Numbered from the stretch's first letter, positions 53,131 to 62,136 are shown. The stretch is DNA of 64,000 nucleotides from Bifidobacterium sp. (GCA_022640915.1 JALCCT010000001.1:186001-250000); one strand, 5' to 3'. Numbers and translations are program-made. The notes: generated from the sequence alone by a model not told the origin.

Positions 53131-55305
53131 TCAAATGAAAAGGAACCACGAACTGACATTCCACCACAATGGCGCCAAATGCAACGAAGGATTCGGTTGA
53201 AACATACTAAAGAAGGAGAAAGCCCATGCGCCAATTAATCCGAACAAAATAAGGCCAATCATTGTCCGTTCCAAATCCGACATCGGCGCAAGAATCTCAC
53301 GGCCATCATTCTCATCGTTATCCCGTGCTAACTGTGTAAATAGCGGACTTCGACGTGAGTCTAATGCGAAGAGACAAAGACCAAAGAACAACATCAAGGC
53401 CCATCCAAAATCCAAGATGTACCGCACATCGTATCCAACACTGTGTGCATCAAAAAGAAAGATAACAAGCGCATATGTTACAAGCGAGACAGCAAATGGA
53501 ATTAATCTTGCCCTGCGCAATACCTTAACCCAAATAACAGGAATAAGAATAATGAATGCAAAAGGCGACAATGTGGTCAGCATCCCACCTAGGCTTGGCT
53601 GCATAGGAATCCAAAGTGGTAGACCTTGTGCCGTCCTCAATACGAAGGGGAAGGTGGTGGATAAGTATGGAGGTTGGAAAAAATACAAGAATGCCAAAGG
53701 AATGACTTCAGTCCAAGGTCTATTATCATGCGTCATATCGAACCCAGTCAAATTATATGTTGCGCCAAAATCGAACAAACTCCCGAATCTAAGTTTATTA
53801 TATTCCAGTATTGGTATAAACGCGATGACGAACGGTAACAATGCAGATGACCAAGCCAGAATTTGATTTAGGAATTCTTTGTTATTAATTTTACCTCTAT
53901 GCCAAAGATCTCTAATCTCTTCCCGGAATAAAACTGGCGCAATCAACGTAGCTAATATAAGTTGCGGCCGACATCCCAATGTTAGCGCCATGAAAAATGA
54001 TCCAGCAGCCAACCATCCTTTACTCAGATCTTTCATTTTGGATTCAATCCAACATGATAAAGCGAGAAATACCATAACCAATCCACAAGTTTGTGGAAGT
54101 TGGTAAAACAGTATCTGTTGTATCACCATAAAAAGCGGCAGCCCTAGGGGGATAGCGCATTCCAACAAGAGCACCGCACCAAGGCTCACTTTATGATTCC
54201 GCTTGACCAACAGCCGTGTTCCTTGTACGACAAGCAATGCAGAAGACAAAATGATTAAAATAGCAAAAGTCAAAACGGCTGGACCAACAGGTAGATCCCT
54301 TGCAGTGAGTAGCTTATAGGGCATAAAAAGAATCACAGCGGGCAAGACACCAAAATAACTGTAATACTTCCCATCTTTATATGCAACATCAAACAGTACT
54401 GAATTTCTATCTTGCGACAGTATCGCTGTCTTGAATCTAGAAGGGGCATCATAGGGGTTTGCCATGGCAGCCAAATCCCTATTGACTGGAATGTCCAAAT
54501 GCACATGTCCATTCAACAATGAATTTGCAGTTTGAGCGTATTGATCATAGTCCACCTTCGAGCCGGTTCCTGGTAAATCACCGAATCCGGTGACAGAGTT
54601 GGCGCCACCTGCCACCAACCAAAGCATTATCGCACACGCAATTTGGATTCCCGCAATCACGAATATCGGAAACAAGCACGAAGTATTTCTAAATGAAATC
54701 TTTTTCCGATACAACAACGATCCTGGACGAAAAGCTACAAGCAACAAGACAATAAAAAGCTCACAGAACAGTCGGACCTTGGAAAATCGCAATGGGATAT
54801 TTGGATTTGCGCTGAATGAAACAATCGGAACGTTAGAATTGTTTTCAGATTCATAATAAAAACGGACTTGTTTTGTCCCATTTCCGAGATGGATATACCG
54901 AGAAACGTCATACTTCGGGGAATAGCTACTCACAGAGTTCGCTTTATAGAATTCACCATCAGTTGCCTTCTTCGTCGATATAGTCCATCTCACTACATCA
55001 AAACCATTCTCATTAGGTCTTTCATTAACACGAAGATAATTTATGGTAGAACGAGCTGAGACAGTGAGCCAGGCCTTATCCTTATCGACGATGATAGCAG
55101 TGCCATTATTCTTTTTTTTTAGTCCAGGCCCAACTTCAACTTGAGTCGCATCGGATGAAGTATTCAAGATTGTTTGCCAATGAGGCAAATTAAAAATGAA
55201 CAACTCAATGAATACCATCGCAACGACGATCAAGATATCTGCAGAATGTCTACGCAGGATTTTCCGCATACCCATTTGTGGCAGCGTCCTTACCTTAAAG
55301 TCCAT
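53131..55305 (-). CDS. AT-rich polytopic membrane protein, putative GT-C glycosyltransferase
   Basis: 724 aa, ATG at 55305 directly fed by a TATAAT box 8 nt upstream. Helix near 25-45, an extracytoplasmic domain to about 170, then about 10 membrane helices. VDYDQYAQTANSLLNGHVHL near 250 resembles the acidic first-loop motif of GT-C enzymes that use polyprenyl-phosphate sugars. Base composition is clearly lower in GC than every neighbour (around low 40s percent by eye) and many rare codons appear, so it was probably acquired. Divergent from the GT2 at 55380. Confidence 0.72.
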   Translation of the reverse strand: MDFKVRTLPQMGMRKILRRHSADILIVVAMVFIELFIFNLPHWQTILNTSSDATQVEVGPGLKKKNNGTAIIVDKDKAWLTVSARSTINYLRVNERPNENGFDVVRWTISTKKATDGEFYKANSVSSYSPKYDVSRYIHLGNGTKQVRFYYESENNSNVPIVSFSANPNIPLRFSKVRLFCELFIVLLLVAFRPGSLLYRKKISFRNTSCLFPIFVIAGIQIACAIMLWLVAGGANSVTGFGDLPGTGSKVDYDQYAQTANSLLNGHVHLDIPVNRDLAAMANPYDAPSRFKTAILSQDRNSVLFDVAYKDGKYYSYFGVLPAVILFMPYKLLTARDLPVGPAVLTFAILIILSSALLVVQGTRLLVKRNHKVSLGAVLLLECAIPLGLPLFMVIQQILFYQLPQTCGLVMVFLALSCWIESKMKDLSKGWLAAGSFFMALTLGCRPQLILATLIAPVLFREEIRDLWHRGKINNKEFLNQILAWSSALLPFVIAFIPILEYNKLRFGSLFDFGATYNLTGFDMTHDNRPWTEVIPLAFLYFFQPPYLSTTFPFVLRTAQGLPLWIPMQPSLGGMLTTLSPFAFIILIPVIWVKVLRRARLIPFAVSLVTYALVIFLFDAHSVGYDVRYILDFGWALMLFFGLCLFALDSRRSPLFTQLARDNDENDGREILAPMSDLERTMIGLILFGLIGAWAFSFFSMFQPNPSLHLAPLWWNVSSWFLFI

Positions 55306-55313
55306 AAGTCGCG

Positions 55314-55319
55314 ATTATA
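55314..55319 (-). promoter_or_regulatory. -10 box for a leaderless AT-rich membrane protein mRNA
   Basis: TATAAT on the minus strand with 8 nt (CGCGACTT) to the ATG at 55305. Confidence 0.5.
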
Positions 55320-55366
55320 GCTACAGGAGTCCCCGTTCGTGTACTTCTTTCGACTATAACCTCAAC

Positions 55367-55372
55367 TATAGT
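55367..55372 (+). promoter_or_regulatory. -10 box for a leaderless GT2 mRNA
   Basis: TATAGT, then 7 nt (TACTTGT) and the ATG at 55380. Shares a 74-bp gap with the divergent promoter. Confidence 0.55.
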
Positions 55373-55379
55373 TACTTGT

Positions 55380-56333
55380 ATGTCTCTTAAGAAAGCTCCA
55401 TCCAACGTCGCGATCCTGCTCCCCTGCTATAACGAGGAGATCACCGTTGGTAAAGTAATTGACGACTTTCATGCTGCATTGCCGGAAGCCACCATCTACG
55501 TTTATGACAACAATTCGACGGATCGCACTGCCGAAATCGCGAGAGCGGAAGGCGCAGTCGTGCGCAAGGAACCTCGCCAGGGCAAGGGGAACGTTATTCG
55601 TGCCATGTTCGAAGACATCGATGCCGACGTCTACATCATGGCTGATGGAGACGATACATACCCGGCAGAGGCTGCCCCTGCCATGGTATCCAAAGTGCTC
55701 GAAGGCTATGACATGGTGATTGGCGACCGCCTGAGCTCAACATATTTTGAAGAGAACAAGCGACCCTTTCACAACTTCGGCAACAAACTCGTCCGCAACG
55801 CAATCAATGGGATGTTCAACGCCCACGTCGCCGACATCATGACGGGATACCGAGCATTCTCGTTCACCTTCGTGAAAACATATCCTGTGCTGTCACACGG
55901 GTTCGAGGTGGAAACAGAGATGACCATCCATAGCCTCAACAATAATCTCAGGCTCTACGAGATGCCCGTTCAATATCGAGACCGCCCCGCAGGTTCGCTC
56001 AGCAAACTGGATACCGTGGGAGACGGTATCAAAGTGCTCTCCACAATCTTTCGCATGATACGCGAGTACAAACCCCTTCCCTTCTTCGGTGGGATAGGGG
56101 TAATCGTCACCATCCTAGGTCTCGCCTTTGCCTCAAGCGTCACCTTCGACTACTGGAGAACAGGCATGGTCGCCCGTTTCCCCACACTCATCGGAGCCGT
56201 CATGCTCGTAATCGCTGGACTGCTGTGCATCGCCACAGGAATCATTCTCGACGTCATCGCCAAGAACAGCCGGAAGTCATTCATCGTTGAATCCAACAAA
56301 TTCGTCTATCTACATCACGCGTACCGTAGATAG
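55380..56333 (+). CDS. DPM1/GtrB-type family 2 glycosyltransferase
   Basis: 317 aa. NVAILLPCYNEEITVGKVID near 9-28, YVYDNNSTDRT near 41, VYIMADGDDTYP near 84-95 (DxD-type metal motif), and MTGYRAFS near 158 are typical of polyprenyl-phosphate sugar synthases; two C-terminal membrane helices (about 237-260 and 270-297). It most likely makes a polyprenyl-phosphate-linked sugar used by the GT-C-like protein encoded divergently. Base composition is normal for the genome, unlike its neighbour. Confidence 0.88.
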   Translation: MSLKKAPSNVAILLPCYNEEITVGKVIDDFHAALPEATIYVYDNNSTDRTAEIARAEGAVVRKEPRQGKGNVIRAMFEDIDADVYIMADGDDTYPAEAAPAMVSKVLEGYDMVIGDRLSSTYFEENKRPFHNFGNKLVRNAINGMFNAHVADIMTGYRAFSFTFVKTYPVLSHGFEVETEMTIHSLNNNLRLYEMPVQYRDRPAGSLSKLDTVGDGIKVLSTIFRMIREYKPLPFFGGIGVIVTILGLAFASSVTFDYWRTGMVARFPTLIGAVMLVIAGLLCIATGIILDVIAKNSRKSFIVESNKFVYLHHAYRR

Positions 56334-56351
56334 AGCACCACTTACGAATCA

Positions 56352-56393
56352 TTCCAAGAACTCCACCTCTGGGCGGTAGTGGAGTTCTTGGAA
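56352..56393. terminator. Perfect 15-bp inverted repeat after the GT2 gene
   Basis: TTCCAAGAACTCCAC at 56352-56366 and its complement at 56379-56393, 12-nt loop, 18 bp after the GT2 stop. No T-run, like the other long repeats at gene ends here. Confidence 0.6.
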
Positions 56394-56394
56394 C

Positions 56395-56850
56395 ACAGCT
56401 GTACTCTGTCCTCCGTTGCCGTTGACACCCCGGCGATATCAAGCACCATATCCTGTTTAATCCCGGAATACCTGTTGAGCGAACCATTTTTCCCTTCGTT
56501 ATCCACCCATTTCTGTGCGTAGATTCCATAGCGGCGAACTGGTCATCGCGCTGGACGCATACATCACGTCCAGCGCCTTCCCTGAGCCCATATTGAGGAA
56601 CGTCACATACCCTTGCGAATCATGCGATACCCTCCACAGTTGGGCAAATGCTCCATTCGCGGGCCACAATCTGACCTGCCCTCCGTCGAGCAACGAACCA
56701 TCCGCCACATCCAACAACATGGGATGATCCTTTGCTGCTCCGAGACATCGATGACGCTCTGAGTTTGCTGAGCGAATAGATCTCCAGTATCACCAATAAG
56801 AACGCTGGGGGTGTTGTTATCGGCTCCCCAATGAGCCCCATAAGTGTTGG
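56395..56850 (-). pseudogene. Remnant of a ricin-type (beta-trefoil) lectin domain protein
   Basis: On the minus strand one frame gives LLDVADGSLLDGGQVRLWPA then FAQLWRVS and GKALDVMYASSAM, and another frame, downstream, gives AQKWVDNEGKNG and GIKQDMVLDIAGVSTATEDR. These are successive QxW repeats of a ricin-B domain separated by frameshifts. No complete gene or start with SD is present. Such lectin domains are found on bifidobacterial surface proteins. Confidence 0.6.
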
Positions 56851-57065
56851 TACTCAAAGCAACGCTACGGACTGTGGATGTTGTCTAATATTTCGTTGCA
56901 CTCACCGTGATGTCGACCGCCACGGTGCGAACGTGTTCATCCACTATGGGCGGAGCCTCACCGCCCTTTTCGAGGACTCGGCTCGAATAAATACTGAGTT
57001 CGAATCTAGTTTCCCCCGCCACGCGAAGGTGCCGATTCTCTTAGTTCCATGCTATTCTTTACGAG

Positions 57066-57096
57066 TTGCGTACGAGAGCATGTCTCTCGTACGCAA
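57066..57096. repeat. Perfect 13-bp inverted repeat 3 bases before tRNA-Ser
   Basis: TTGCGTACGAGAG at 57066-57078 and its complement at 57084-57096, with a 5-nt loop (CATGT), followed by TTT and the first base of the tRNA at 57100. It may be a terminator for anything upstream or part of a decayed insertion junction. Confidence 0.65.
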
Positions 57097-57099
57097 TTT

Positions 57100-57184
57100 G
57101 GAGGATTCGCCTAGTGGCCTATGGCGCACGCTTGGAAAGCGTGTTGGTGTAACAGCCTCGCGGGTTCGAATCCCGCATCCTCCG
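57100..57184 (+). tRNA. tRNA-Ser, anticodon GGA
   Basis: 85 nt. Acceptor stem GGAGGAT/ATCCTCC, discriminator G at 57184, anticodon arm CACGC-TTGGAAA-GCGTG with GGA at 57134-57136, long variable arm and T-arm GCGGGTTCGAATCCCGC. CCA is not encoded. A long variable loop confirms class II (serine). Confidence 0.96.
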
Positions 57185-57210
57185 CGATGTGCTGTAATGC
57201 GCCCGGGGAT

Positions 57211-57230
57211 CGTTGGCTTTCAACGGTTTT
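57211..57230 (+). terminator. Possible terminator after tRNA-Ser
   Basis: CGTTG at 57211-57215 and CAACG at 57221-57225 form a small stem followed by GTTTT. Weak but suitably placed 27 nt after the tRNA. Confidence 0.4.
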
Positions 57231-57399
57231 CGGGTTTTCTTGTATTCCCATCGAAGCGCTCTCAACTGCATCTCTGGGCACGCCTAGCCTATATGGACCG
57301 ACTGCCGACCAAGCATGGGCGTCGTGAAACCAGCAGGCAGCTGCGATGGAAAGCTGCACACACCCGGGCGAGGCTGGATGTCTCAGCTTCGCCACCTCG

Positions 57400-57640
57400 G
57401 ATTCAATGTACTGCCCGCTGATATTCGTCGGGCCGGTGTGGGACAGATACGTGGTACCAATGAACACAGTCCAGTAGTTCGCGCCCTCGCGCTCGTTCGC
57501 GTTGGAGCACGAGCCGCCTCGCACACTTATCCGATAATGTCCGCGCGGCGTTGCGTCGTGCATACCCATGCTGGCGATCATCGTGTAAAGGATCTGGCCG
57601 AGATGAGCTACGGCCTTGTGCACGCGAAGCACGCCACGCT
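57400..57640 (-). pseudogene. Possible remnant of an extracellular (CAP/SCP-like) protein
   Basis: The minus-strand frame reads GQILYTMIASMGMHDATPRG then GGSCSNANEREGANYWTVFI, which recalls the end of CAP/SCP-like extracellular domains (GHRANIL...YWTQ). No start, no SD, and the flanking frames break. The rest of the 57231-57716 gap shows nothing else. Low certainty. Confidence 0.25.
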
Positions 57641-57716
57641 GCCCAATGTGCCGTAGAGCACGTATATGAGCTTGAACGCACTGATAGCGGTCGGCGCTGC
57701 AAGCAGGCGATGCACC

Positions 57717-58274
57717 TTACTCGGTGAGCGTATCCTTGATTGCGGCGACGAAGGCATCGAGATCATCAGGCTTGCGCGAGGATATCAGGCGCCAGCCGTT
57801 CGCGTTACACACATGCACCTCTTCATCGACCTGCGTACCGCCAGCATTCTCGATATCCGCCTTAATGTACCGGCAACTGCTCGACGTTTTGCCCGGCAAC
57901 AGGCCAGCATTGACCAGCAGCCACGGGCCATGGCAAATCGCGGCGATCGGCTTGCCAGCATGCGCGAAGTCCTGCGCGAGCTTGATGGCAGCCGGAGCTA
58001 CGCGCAGACGGTCCACATTGCAGGTGCCACCGGGCACGACTAGTAGATCGTAATCATCCACGCTCACACTGTCATATGTGGTGTCCGGCTGTACCGTTTC
58101 GCCTTCGTAGCGGTCGTGCTGCACCGTTTCGACCGGGTCTTTGGATGCCGCAGCCAGTGTCACCTGCGCCCCCGCAGCCTTCAGATCGCGTAGTGGGCGC
58201 GTCATTTCGCTCTCCTCGATGCCCCAGTTCTGCACGATGATCACAACTTTTGCATCTTCGATGGCCTTTGCCAT
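57717..58274 (-). CDS. DJ-1/PfpI family protein
   Basis: 185 aa from the ATG at 58274 (MAKAIEDAKVVIIVQNWGIE), with a strong SD AAAGGAGG 6 nt upstream; the longer frame is not supported. DLLVVPGG near 74 and the nucleophile elbow AICHGPWLLVNAG near 110 (Cys-His) are the signatures of PfpI-type proteases/deglycases. EESEMTRPL near 19 holds the conserved catalytic Glu. Small cytoplasmic stress protein by family; exact activity unknown. Confidence 0.9.
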   Translation of the reverse strand: MAKAIEDAKVVIIVQNWGIEESEMTRPLRDLKAAGAQVTLAAASKDPVETVQHDRYEGETVQPDTTYDSVSVDDYDLLVVPGGTCNVDRLRVAPAAIKLAQDFAHAGKPIAAICHGPWLLVNAGLLPGKTSSSCRYIKADIENAGGTQVDEEVHVCNANGWRLISSRKPDDLDAFVAAIKDTLTE

Positions 58275-58645
58275 GTCGTCCTCCTTTATATGCAGTCGTT
58301 CCGAGCCGCGATATCCCTGTCGAATAGTGGTCGCAACCACCGCTTTCGCATGCCGCAACCCCATGCCGCCGGCCGAATGGATCGGTCGCACTTACGACGA
58401 TACCGGCCACGCCCGTTGCGCGCATCCTTTCAAGCCCCACGCGCAATCGAGCGAATCTGCGCGAACCGCTCCGCACACTGGAAAGCTGCACCGTGCCTAT
58501 CCAAGCCCCTCTGGCCTTCGCCAAGCCACGCCCCCCTAGGCGCCGCTTGCCTGGGCATGGGCATCAAACCCCATGCCTGTCACCGGTTCGATACTGCTCC
58601 GGTGCCCGCGCAAGTAACGGGCGAGGCATATGCGCCGGGCAACGA

Positions 58646-58651
58646 TACACT
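58646..58651 (+). promoter_or_regulatory. -10 box for a leaderless DtxR-like regulator mRNA
   Basis: TACACT, then 7 nt (TAGGATC) and the ATG at 58659. Confidence 0.5.
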
Positions 58652-58658
58652 TAGGATC

Positions 58659-59492
58659 ATGGCATTACAGGATCTTTCCTCCAACGCGCAGGACTATCTC
58701 AAAGTCATCTGGGGGCTGCACGAATGGGGCAGTACCCCGGTGCAACCTTCAGATCTGGCCAATCGTGCGCACGTTAGGCCTTCCACCGTTTCAGGCGCCG
58801 TGACCCGGCTTGTCTCCGGCGGCTATGCGCGGCATGACCCGTACGGGGCCATCGAGCTGACCGACAAGGGCGAGCATTATGCATTGGCCATGGTGCGGCG
58901 GCATAGACTGCTGGAGACTTTTCTGGTGAGCGCGCTGCACTATTCATGGGACGAAGTGCATGCCGAGGCCGACGCCCTAGAGCACGCCGCGTCGGATATG
59001 ATGATCGACCGTATCGACGCGATGCTCGGCCATCCTGCGACCGATCCGCACGGCGACCCGATCCCGCGGGCCAACGGCTCGCTTCCCGCTGTCGCCCAGA
59101 CCCCACTGTCGACGGTGCCAGCAGGAACATCCGTGAGCATCGAGCGTGTGAGCGATGAGGATCCCAGCCTGCTGCGCTATCTTGACGCAGAAGGCATCAC
59201 CATCGGCACCGCAGTACGGGTCGCAGCACACGACGCGCGGTCCGGTGCGATAACGCTCGTGCCTTTGCCAAGATTGCTGGCGGCAAGAACGATAGGGCAT
59301 GCATCAGCACCAGCAGCATCACCATCCAGTGGGCCAAAAACCGCCGCTTCATCTTCCCAACCGGTCAATCTGCCAGCTTCGTCGGCCGATCACATCCATG
59401 TGCGCATCATCGGCGGGCACGCTGCCGACAAAGACACCGTTGAGGAAGACATTGCTGGAGGAGACTCTGCTGGAGAAAGCACAGCGAACTAA
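58659..59492 (+). CDS. DtxR/MntR-family metal-dependent repressor
   Basis: 277 aa from the ATG at 58659 (MALQDLSSNAQDYLKVIWGL). Winged helix with recognition helix VRPSTVSGAVTRLVSGGYAR near 40-59; metal-binding/dimer domain HRLLETFLVSALHYSWDEVH, ADALEHAASD and GHPATDPHGDPIP; a C-terminal SH3-like (FeoA) domain near 150-205 followed by a disordered acidic tail. Family members repress transporters when Mn2+ or Fe2+ is bound. The manganese transporter gene 0.85 kb downstream on the other strand is a plausible target. Confidence 0.9.
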   Translation: MALQDLSSNAQDYLKVIWGLHEWGSTPVQPSDLANRAHVRPSTVSGAVTRLVSGGYARHDPYGAIELTDKGEHYALAMVRRHRLLETFLVSALHYSWDEVHAEADALEHAASDMMIDRIDAMLGHPATDPHGDPIPRANGSLPAVAQTPLSTVPAGTSVSIERVSDEDPSLLRYLDAEGITIGTAVRVAAHDARSGAITLVPLPRLLAARTIGHASAPAASPSSGPKTAASSSQPVNLPASSADHIHVRIIGGHAADKDTVEEDIAGGDSAGESTAN

Positions 59493-59609
59493 GAGCAGTC
59501 GCGATACAGGGATAGCAAATTCGCCGTTTGTAACGCATCCGTCGTCTTCGACGCCTCTCTCGTATGCCATAATGGGCCTCAACGCAGGAACAACGAAAGG
59601 ATGCATCAC

Positions 59610-60236
59610 ATGGCGTGCTTGGATATCGAGGTGCTGCTGTTCGAGGGGTTCGAGCCGCTGGATGCGTTCGGACCGGTGGAAATGCTGGGGTATCTTGGCA
59701 AGGTCGACGGATCGAGCGTCGAAACACGGCTGCGTTTCGTGTCGCAGCATGGCGCAGTGGTGCACGGCGGCTATGGCGTACCCGTACAGACAGCGTCGGT
59801 TGCGAACGACGACAAGCCCGATGTACTGCTGGTTCCTGGTGGAGGCGGCACACGCCCACTGAGCAAGGACGCCAGCTTCATTGCCATGCTCGACTCCTTG
59901 GCATCGCGCAGCGAGCATTGCCTGACGGTCTGCACCGGTTCGGCCTTGCTCGCAGCAACTGGCCAACTCGATGGGATGCGTGCAACCTCGAACAAGCGTG
60001 CCCTGAACTGGGTGAAATCCGTGCGGCCGCAAGTAGATTGGCAAGATCAGGCCCGATGGACGAGCGATGGAAAATACGTTACCTCGTCAGGCATAAGCGC
60101 CGGCATCGATATGGCGCTGGGCTGGATCGCCGCGCAATACGGCCCAGCGCTCGCACGACGTATCGCCGAGCATACCGAGTACCGCTGGGCCGAGAACCCA
60201 TGTGACGATCCCTTCGCGCCACATCAGCATCATTAA
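59610..60236 (+). CDS. DJ-1/PfpI family protein, ThiJ-like
   Basis: 208 aa from the ATG at 59610 (MACLDIEVLLFEGFEPLDAF), AAAGG 10 nt upstream; an ATG at 59601 lies too close to the SD. EPLDAFGPVEML near 14 has the conserved Glu region, VLLVPGGGGTRP near 71, and the nucleophile LTVCTGSALLAATG near 102, ending SGISAGIDMALGW near 155. Belongs to the glutamine-amidotransferase-like superfamily; a different subfamily from the DJ-1/PfpI gene at 57717. Confidence 0.88.
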   Translation: MACLDIEVLLFEGFEPLDAFGPVEMLGYLGKVDGSSVETRLRFVSQHGAVVHGGYGVPVQTASVANDDKPDVLLVPGGGGTRPLSKDASFIAMLDSLASRSEHCLTVCTGSALLAATGQLDGMRATSNKRALNWVKSVRPQVDWQDQARWTSDGKYVTSSGISAGIDMALGWIAAQYGPALARRIAEHTEYRWAENPCDDPFAPHQHH

Positions 60237-60345
60237 AGCACAGCGGCATCAAGTAGAAATGCCGGCCTGGCCAGATGGTTTCCCCGAACCTTCGAGACCA
60301 GCGGTATGCCCACCTTCGACACAGATTATTATCAGAGCATTGCCC

Positions 60346-61758
60346 TCACAACGCTGCGAACAGATCGCCGACTGTCTGCACGATAAGCTGGATGTTCAGG
60401 CCGGTGAGCACCGCCACGACTATCCAGGCGACGATGGCCAGCCAGAGCGGGTTAGCATGCTTGCCCATGATCTTCTTGGACGAAGTAAGCCACACGAGCG
60501 GCACCATGGAGATCGGCAGCGCCACGCATAGGAAGACTTGCGAGTAGACGAGCAGGCTGTCGAGGGCGGATTCCCTGCCACCGAAGACGATGGCGCAGAT
60601 GAGCACAGGGATGATCGAGATGACGCGCGTGACAAGGCGGCGCAGCCACAGCGGGATGTGCATACGGATGAAGCCCTCCATCACGATCTGACCGGTCAAC
60701 GTGCCAGTGATCGTGGAGTTCTGACCGGATGCCAGCAGCGCCACGGCGAACAGAGTGCTAAGCGCAGCGCTGGCAACAGGGCCAGCCAACGACGAGTCAC
60801 CCAGCGCGTTGTACAGGGAGGTGAAGGTGTCAAGCCCGTCGCCATGGCCGAAGAACATCGCCGCGCCAAGGACAAGCAACAGGCAATTGACCACGAACGC
60901 CACGCTGAGTTGAATATTGGAATCCCAGGCGGCGAAGCGCACGGCATGATCGACCTGCGCCTCGTCGTCACGATCCACGTCGCGCGTCTGCACGATTGAG
61001 GAGTGCAGGTAGAGGTTGTGCGGCATCACGGTCGCGCCGACGATGCCTAGGGCCATGGTGAGCTGCGAAGGCTTGAGAATATCAGGGCTGGGCAAGAACC
61101 CGGCGAACATAGCACCCATGTCCGGCTTGGCGATCGCCACCTCATAGACGAATACGACCACGATGATGCCGATCAGCGAAGCGACGATAGCTTCGATCTT
61201 ACGGAACCCGATTCTCGTGAGTAGCAGCAAGAGCAGCACGTCGAGCACGGTGAGCGTCACTCCCACAGTCAGCGGGATGCCGAAGAGCAAATTGAGCGCG
61301 ATCGCGCCGCCGATCACTTCGGCGATGTCGGTGGCCATCACAGCCAGCTCCGTGCAGATCCACAATACGAATCCCAGCTTGCGCCCGACATGCATGCGCG
61401 TGGCCTGCGCGAGATCAAGACCGGTGACGATGCCGAGCTTGGCGCACATGTATTGCAGTATCATCGCGATGACGCTGGAGATCAGGATCACCGACATGAG
61501 CAGATAGCCGAACTGGGCTCCGCCGCCGATTGAGGTGATCCAGTTGCCCGGATCCATGTATCCCACGGCAATGAGCGCACCGGGACCAGAGAAGGCCGCG
61601 AGGCTCTTCCAGAATCCTACGGAACGCGAAGGAACGCGTATCGTCGAGTTGATTTCCTCGAGCGAGCGCCCGTTCGCAGTTGTCACCAATGGTCGTCTAC
61701 GCGCCGCGCCGGACGGGTCACTCATGGTGACCTTGCCTATGTTATTTGCCATCGTCAT
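60346..61758 (-). CDS. mntH: NRAMP-family divalent metal (Mn2+)/proton symporter
   Basis: 470 aa, ATG at 61758 with GGAGG 8 nt upstream. Eleven membrane helices. [11 protein letters not shown] near 66 (DPGN metal site on helix 1), [20 protein letters not shown] near 237-256 (MPH site on helix 6) and [11 protein letters not shown] near 110. Transports Mn2+ (and Fe2+) with protons into the cell. Upstream it carries a direct-repeat element and a TATACT -10 box, which is suitably placed for repression by the DtxR-type protein. Transcribed away from the FtsX-type permease. Confidence 0.93.
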   Translation of the reverse strand: MTMANNIGKVTMSDPSGAARRRPLVTTANGRSLEEINSTIRVPSRSVGFWKSLAAFSGPGALIAVGYMDPGNWITSIGGGAQFGYLLMSVILISSVIAMILQYMCAKLGIVTGLDLAQATRMHVGRKLGFVLWICTELAVMATDIAEVIGGAIALNLLFGIPLTVGVTLTVLDVLLLLLLTRIGFRKIEAIVASLIGIIVVVFVYEVAIAKPDMGAMFAGFLPSPDILKPSQLTMALGIVGATVMPHNLYLHSSIVQTRDVDRDDEAQVDHAVRFAAWDSNIQLSVAFVVNCLLLVLGAAMFFGHGDGLDTFTSLYNALGDSSLAGPVASAALSTLFAVALLASGQNSTITGTLTGQIVMEGFIRMHIPLWLRRLVTRVISIIPVLICAIVFGGRESALDSLLVYSQVFLCVALPISMVPLVWLTSSKKIMGKHANPLWLAIVAWIVVAVLTGLNIQLIVQTVGDLFAAL

Positions 61759-61783
61759 TACCGTTGCCTCCGTATCGTCCGCC

Positions 61784-61828
61784 AGTATATTCGAGGGGTA
61801 GAACTTTTATGTTACGGAATGTTACGCA
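61784..61828 (-). promoter_or_regulatory. mntH promoter with a possible metal-regulator operator
   Basis: TATACT at 61784-61789 (minus strand) is the -10. About 20 bp upstream lie two GTAACAT-like direct repeats 10 bp apart (61810-61826; plus-strand TGTTACG twice), on one helical face and overlapping the -35 area. A candidate repressor site; binding inferred from position only. Confidence 0.45.
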
Positions 61829-62136
61829 GCGCTGACGGGCAGAATATTGGAGGGTATGGCCACCTACAATTCCGCCATGATCGCCCTGGACCTATCCCGA
61901 TGGCGTACTGAGCCCCCCTCGGCGCCGCCTTTCTCAGTTTCCTTTCAGATTGCTAACAGCTATGTATCAGAAGAGAACCAAGAAACACCTATCAAACCTG
62001 CCCATAATGGTGGCGTTCGGGACGCTTCCCTCATTCGGCCTGCGACCCGGCTACGCTGTAACCTATAAGCCGAAAAGCGGCTCGATGACCCAAAACGTAT
62101 CAGCTGTGGGCCGCAGGAGAACTGGAGAAGCACCAC
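61829..62136. other. Gap with the FtsX-type permease promoter
   Basis: About 310 bases with no gene. A small hairpin (AGCCG/CGGCT around AAAAG, 62068-62082) sits in the leader of the permease gene. No riboswitch was recognised. Confidence 0.4.

Noticed and set aside
57315..57656. 113-codon plus-strand ORF after tRNA-Ser
   Set aside because: No SD, and its opposite strand shows better, though broken, protein-like sequence.
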